Shown here: positions 5,244 to 6,973 of the stretch, in pieces | Layout: every line of letters starts with the position of its first letter | How positions within the stretch are numbered: the first letter of the stretch is position 1 | Source of the DNA: Solirubrobacteraceae bacterium | GTDB taxonomy: Bacteria > Actinomycetota > Thermoleophilia > Solirubrobacterales > Solirubrobacteraceae | NCBI GenBank assembly: GCA_030151725.1 | Contig: JASLDD010000260.1 | Span: 1 to 6,973, forward strand | Direction of reading: 5' to 3' | DNA: 6,973 nucleotides | Position numbers and translations under genes: made by a program | The notes under the pieces: generated by a model | Seen by the model: only the letters and a program-made list of their open reading frames with translations | What the model was told of the DNA's origin: nothing | The model's database searches: none

Positions 5244-6857
5244 TTAGGAGGAGAAGACGCGCGTGATCCGCGCACCGTGGACTGAGCCGGGAACGATCAC
5301 GGCGGCGCTTCCCTGTGCGAGACCGGCAACCAGGCTCGGGTCGAGCACCGCCGCGCGAGTCCTGGTGCGTGTTGTCTGCCCGTCGCTACGCCGCGAGACC
5401 TTCCACACACCCTCGGTGCCCGCTACCTCTGCGATCAGGGCAGCCGACGCAGGGACCACTTGCCGGTGCGCGATCAGGGCCGAGACGTTGCCCATCACCT
5501 GCTCGAGCAGCCGCTCACGACCGGGGGGTCGCAAGTCGGAGAGCTCCTGTGTGCCCAGCAACAGGCTGAACCCGGCTGAGCGTGCGCGTCCAAAGAGCCT
5601 TACAACCTGCTCGGCGGCGACTGCCGAGAACTCGTCGATCACGACGGTCGTCCCGATGGGGTTGCCCTGCAGCCCCGCGACTGTGGTCAGTAGGTCCTGA
5701 ACGATCCCCGAACCGAGCATCTGCGCAAGCAACGGTCGCCTGTCTGCCTCCAGGTTGAAGTAAACCGTCGAGCGCTCTCGCACCGTTGAGGGAAGCGCGA
5801 GCCGCGTGCCGCCGTGATTCAGCGGATCCAGCCACCGCCCTACGTCTGACTCGACCAGAATCGCCAACCGGTCGCGCACGCCAGCGAGATCGCTGCGCTG
5901 GCGGGTGTTCAGCGAGTCGAGATACGTGAACGTCCGCTGGGCGTCCTCCTCGCAAAGTCCCCGAGCGAGCTGCTCGAGGCACTCAGGATCCAGGAGCTCG
6001 ACGATCCCGCGCAGGCTCACCTCAACTGAGCTTGACCGCAAAGCCCGCACGGCGTGCCCCAGATAGCGCTGAGCCTGACGCAGGTAGTGGGGCTCTGTGA
6101 ACCGCTCCCCCGCCAAGGCCTTGTCGGCGATCTCGGTCTCGCCACCGCAGGCGAAGGGGTTATAGACGCAGCTTCCAGCGGGCGTCCACTCGTGAAAGGC
6201 GCGCCCTGCTTGTACGGCAGCTCGTTGCAGGCGATCGCGCATTGCGGAGTCGCCCTTGGGGTCGATCACGATCGCACCCATTCCGCGCTCGATCGCACTC
6301 ACAGCCATCAGCGTCTGCGTGACCGTCTTGCCCGAGCCGGTCGCCCCGATCACCAGCGCATGCCTGCCGCCTCGGGAACCTCCGAACGGAATCGATACCG
6401 GTCGTCCGCGCTCGTCACAACCGAGCAGCAGCTCACCCTCTCGCGCCGTGGACGAGGCCCCGATGAGACCACGAAGCCTGAGCATCGTGGCCCGATGAAG
6501 CGTGGGCAGGAAGCTGACAGGACTGCGACGGAGCTTTGCGACTTCACCGAGATCGGCACCTGCCTCCAGATCCTCACGGTGCCAGCGCCGGCTACGCAGG
6601 GTCGCACCCAGAGCAGCGCAGAACATCACGGAAGCGAGGTCTCCCAGGCTCCGCCATATCATGCTCACCAGACCCAGGCCGACAAAGGCCCAAGTCCAGT
6701 GCAGGTGGTGGCGCCGCATGGCGCGGGCGAGGACTACACCGAGCGCAACCCCAAGAGCGACATGTAGGAGCGCGCCGGTCAGCCAGTGCAGCAGTTCGTC
6801 CACCGGCGCGAGCGGATCCACCCGCGGTTCGCGGATTTCTTCATTGGGAAAGGGCAT
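5244..6857 (-). CDS. TraG/VirD4-like type IV coupling ATPase
   Basis: A 537-aa membrane-anchored hexameric-type ATPase of the TraG/TraD/VirD4 class, which links relaxase-bound DNA to a transfer channel. Residues about 23-46 and 54-87 are hydrophobic (two or three membrane segments); the rest is cytoplasmic. Walker A is GATGSGKT (171-178), the class-typical VIDPKGD follows (197-203), a helical segment occupies about 256-345, Walker B is VVIDEF (405-410) and LLGTQE (433-438) is the conserved motif near the active site. Length is slightly below the usual 550-700 aa. The ATG at 6857 has an excellent AAAGGAGG (6870-6863), 5 nt away. It heads a same-strand set with a relaxation-like gene and ssb; no VirB-type channel gene is present. 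An FtsK/HerA-type DNA pump is the main alternative, but the DPKG block and N-terminal membrane anchor favour TraG/VirD4. Confidence 0.88.
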   Translation of the reverse strand: MPFPNEEIREPRVDPLAPVDELLHWLTGALLHVALGVALGVVLARAMRRHHLHWTWAFVGLGLVSMIWRSLGDLASVMFCAALGATLRSRRWHREDLEAGADLGEVAKLRRSPVSFLPTLHRATMLRLRGLIGASSTAREGELLLGCDERGRPVSIPFGGSRGGRHALVIGATGSGKTVTQTLMAVSAIERGMGAIVIDPKGDSAMRDRLQRAAVQAGRAFHEWTPAGSCVYNPFACGGETEIADKALAGERFTEPHYLRQAQRYLGHAVRALRSSSVEVSLRGIVELLDPECLEQLARGLCEEDAQRTFTYLDSLNTRQRSDLAGVRDRLAILVESDVGRWLDPLNHGGTRLALPSTVRERSTVYFNLEADRRPLLAQMLGSGIVQDLLTTVAGLQGNPIGTTVVIDEFSAVAAEQVVRLFGRARSAGFSLLLGTQELSDLRPPGRERLLEQVMGNVSALIAHRQVVPASAALIAEVAGTEGVWKVSRRSDGQTTRTRTRAAVLDPSLVAGLAQGSAAVIVPGSVHGARITRVFSS

Positions 6858-6862
6858 AGTGC

Positions 6863-6870
6863 CCTCCTTT
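6863..6870 (-). promoter_or_regulatory. Strong ribosome binding site of the TraG-like gene
   Basis: AAAGGAGG, a near-perfect Shine-Dalgarno, lies 5 nt before the ATG at 6857 and fixes that start. It sits directly after the 6874-6896 hairpin, so folding of the leader could influence access to it. Confidence 0.8.
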
Positions 6871-6873
6871 CTG

Positions 6874-6896
6874 GCCTGCCCGCCGTGCGGACAGGC
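6874..6896 (-). repeat. 10-bp hairpin in the leader of the TraG-like gene
   Basis: In the minus-strand RNA, GCCUGUCCGC (6896-6887) pairs with GCGGGCAGGC (6883-6874) around a 3-nt loop, with one G-U pair. It ends 4 nt before the AAAGGAGG ribosome binding site. It may be a leader control element, an mRNA 5' stabiliser, or part of a transfer-origin-like repeat cluster. Confidence 0.5.
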
Positions 6897-6903
6897 GGGT
6901 AGG

Positions 6904-6919
6904 GGCCGGCTAGCCGGCC
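6904..6919. repeat. Perfect 16-bp palindrome
   Basis: GGCCGGCTAGCCGGCC is a complete palindrome about 47 bp upstream of the TraG-like start. Perfect spacer-free symmetry suits a dimeric regulator site or a cruciform more than a transcript hairpin. Function unknown. Confidence 0.55.
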
Positions 6920-6925
6920 GTTATG

Positions 6926-6964
6926 AGCAAGCCGGCAGCGCCGCTCTGGCAGCCTCGGCTTGCT
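6926..6964. repeat. 9-bp inverted repeat upstream of the TraG-like gene
   Basis: AGCAAGCCG (6926-6934) and CGGCTTGCT (6956-6964) are perfect inverted copies separated by 21 nt. With the palindrome and the leader hairpin it forms a 91-bp cluster of dyad symmetry. It could also be the terminator stem of a gene lying beyond the right edge; no U-tract follows. Confidence 0.5.
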
Positions 6965-6973
6965 GTGCTGTCG

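Noticed and set aside
3815..5381. Shared GTGTTGTCTGCCC near 3819-3831 and about 5369-5381 as a possible att-site pair
   Set aside because: A 13-bp exact match is about what chance gives in 7 kb, and one copy is inside the ATPase coding sequence.
6054..6767. 237-codon plus-strand frame
   Set aside because: It is antisense to the TraG-like ATPase, including its Walker A region, with no recognisable domain of its own.
6921..6973. Possible 3' end of another minus-strand gene, with an open Ala-rich frame ending in TAA at 6923-6921
   Set aside because: Only about 17 codons are visible with no recognisable motif. At this GC content such an open stretch is uninformative.

Overview
The window comes from a high-GC bacterium. 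Its gene content suggests an Actinomycetota member, possibly a Thermoleophilia/Solirubrobacterales-type lineage. The reasons are split MaoC-fold HadA/HadB-type dehydratase subunits, an hrcA-dnaJ-prmA heat-shock cluster without dnaK or grpE, and a TraG-like ATPase beside a replication-relaxation-type protein. The phylum is a fair inference; the class is only a guess. Every gene I can support is on the minus strand, so transcription runs from high to low coordinates. The long plus-strand reading frames are antisense shadows.

Region A (6973 to about 3842, in transcription order) looks like accessory DNA-transfer material. A leader packed with inverted repeats (6874-6964) precedes a TraG/VirD4-like membrane ATPase (6857-5244). 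Next come a strong stem-loop (5236-5203), a winged-helix protein resembling the replication-relaxation family with a PD-(D/E)xK-like C-terminal motif (5137-4445), and a single-stranded DNA-binding protein (4352-3912). The block ends in a stem-loop followed by a U-tract intrinsic terminator (3896-3842). A coupling-type ATPase, a possible DNA-processing protein and an SSB fit together as a small DNA-handling or DNA-transfer module, but no type IV secretion channel genes and no classical relaxase are in view.

Region B (3841 to 1) looks like core chromosome. After a roughly 110-bp promoter-like gap come hadA (3731-3291) and hadB (3283-2894), encoding a two-subunit MaoC-fold (3R)-hydroxyacyl-thioester dehydratase. 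They are followed closely by hrcA (2848-1823), dnaJ (1814-690) and prmA (693 to beyond the left edge). Gaps are 7 bp for hadA/hadB, 45 bp for hadB/hrcA and 8 bp for hrcA/dnaJ, and dnaJ/prmA overlap by 4 bp. This looks like one operon with a likely internal promoter just before hrcA, where a TACAAT hexamer lies 7 nt upstream of the ATG and suggests a leaderless message. The products serve fatty-acyl elongation, heat-shock repression, chaperoning and ribosomal protein L11 methylation.

I saw no tRNA, rRNA, CRISPR array, insertion sequence or canonical CIRCE operator. There is no gene-free stretch longer than 300 bp.
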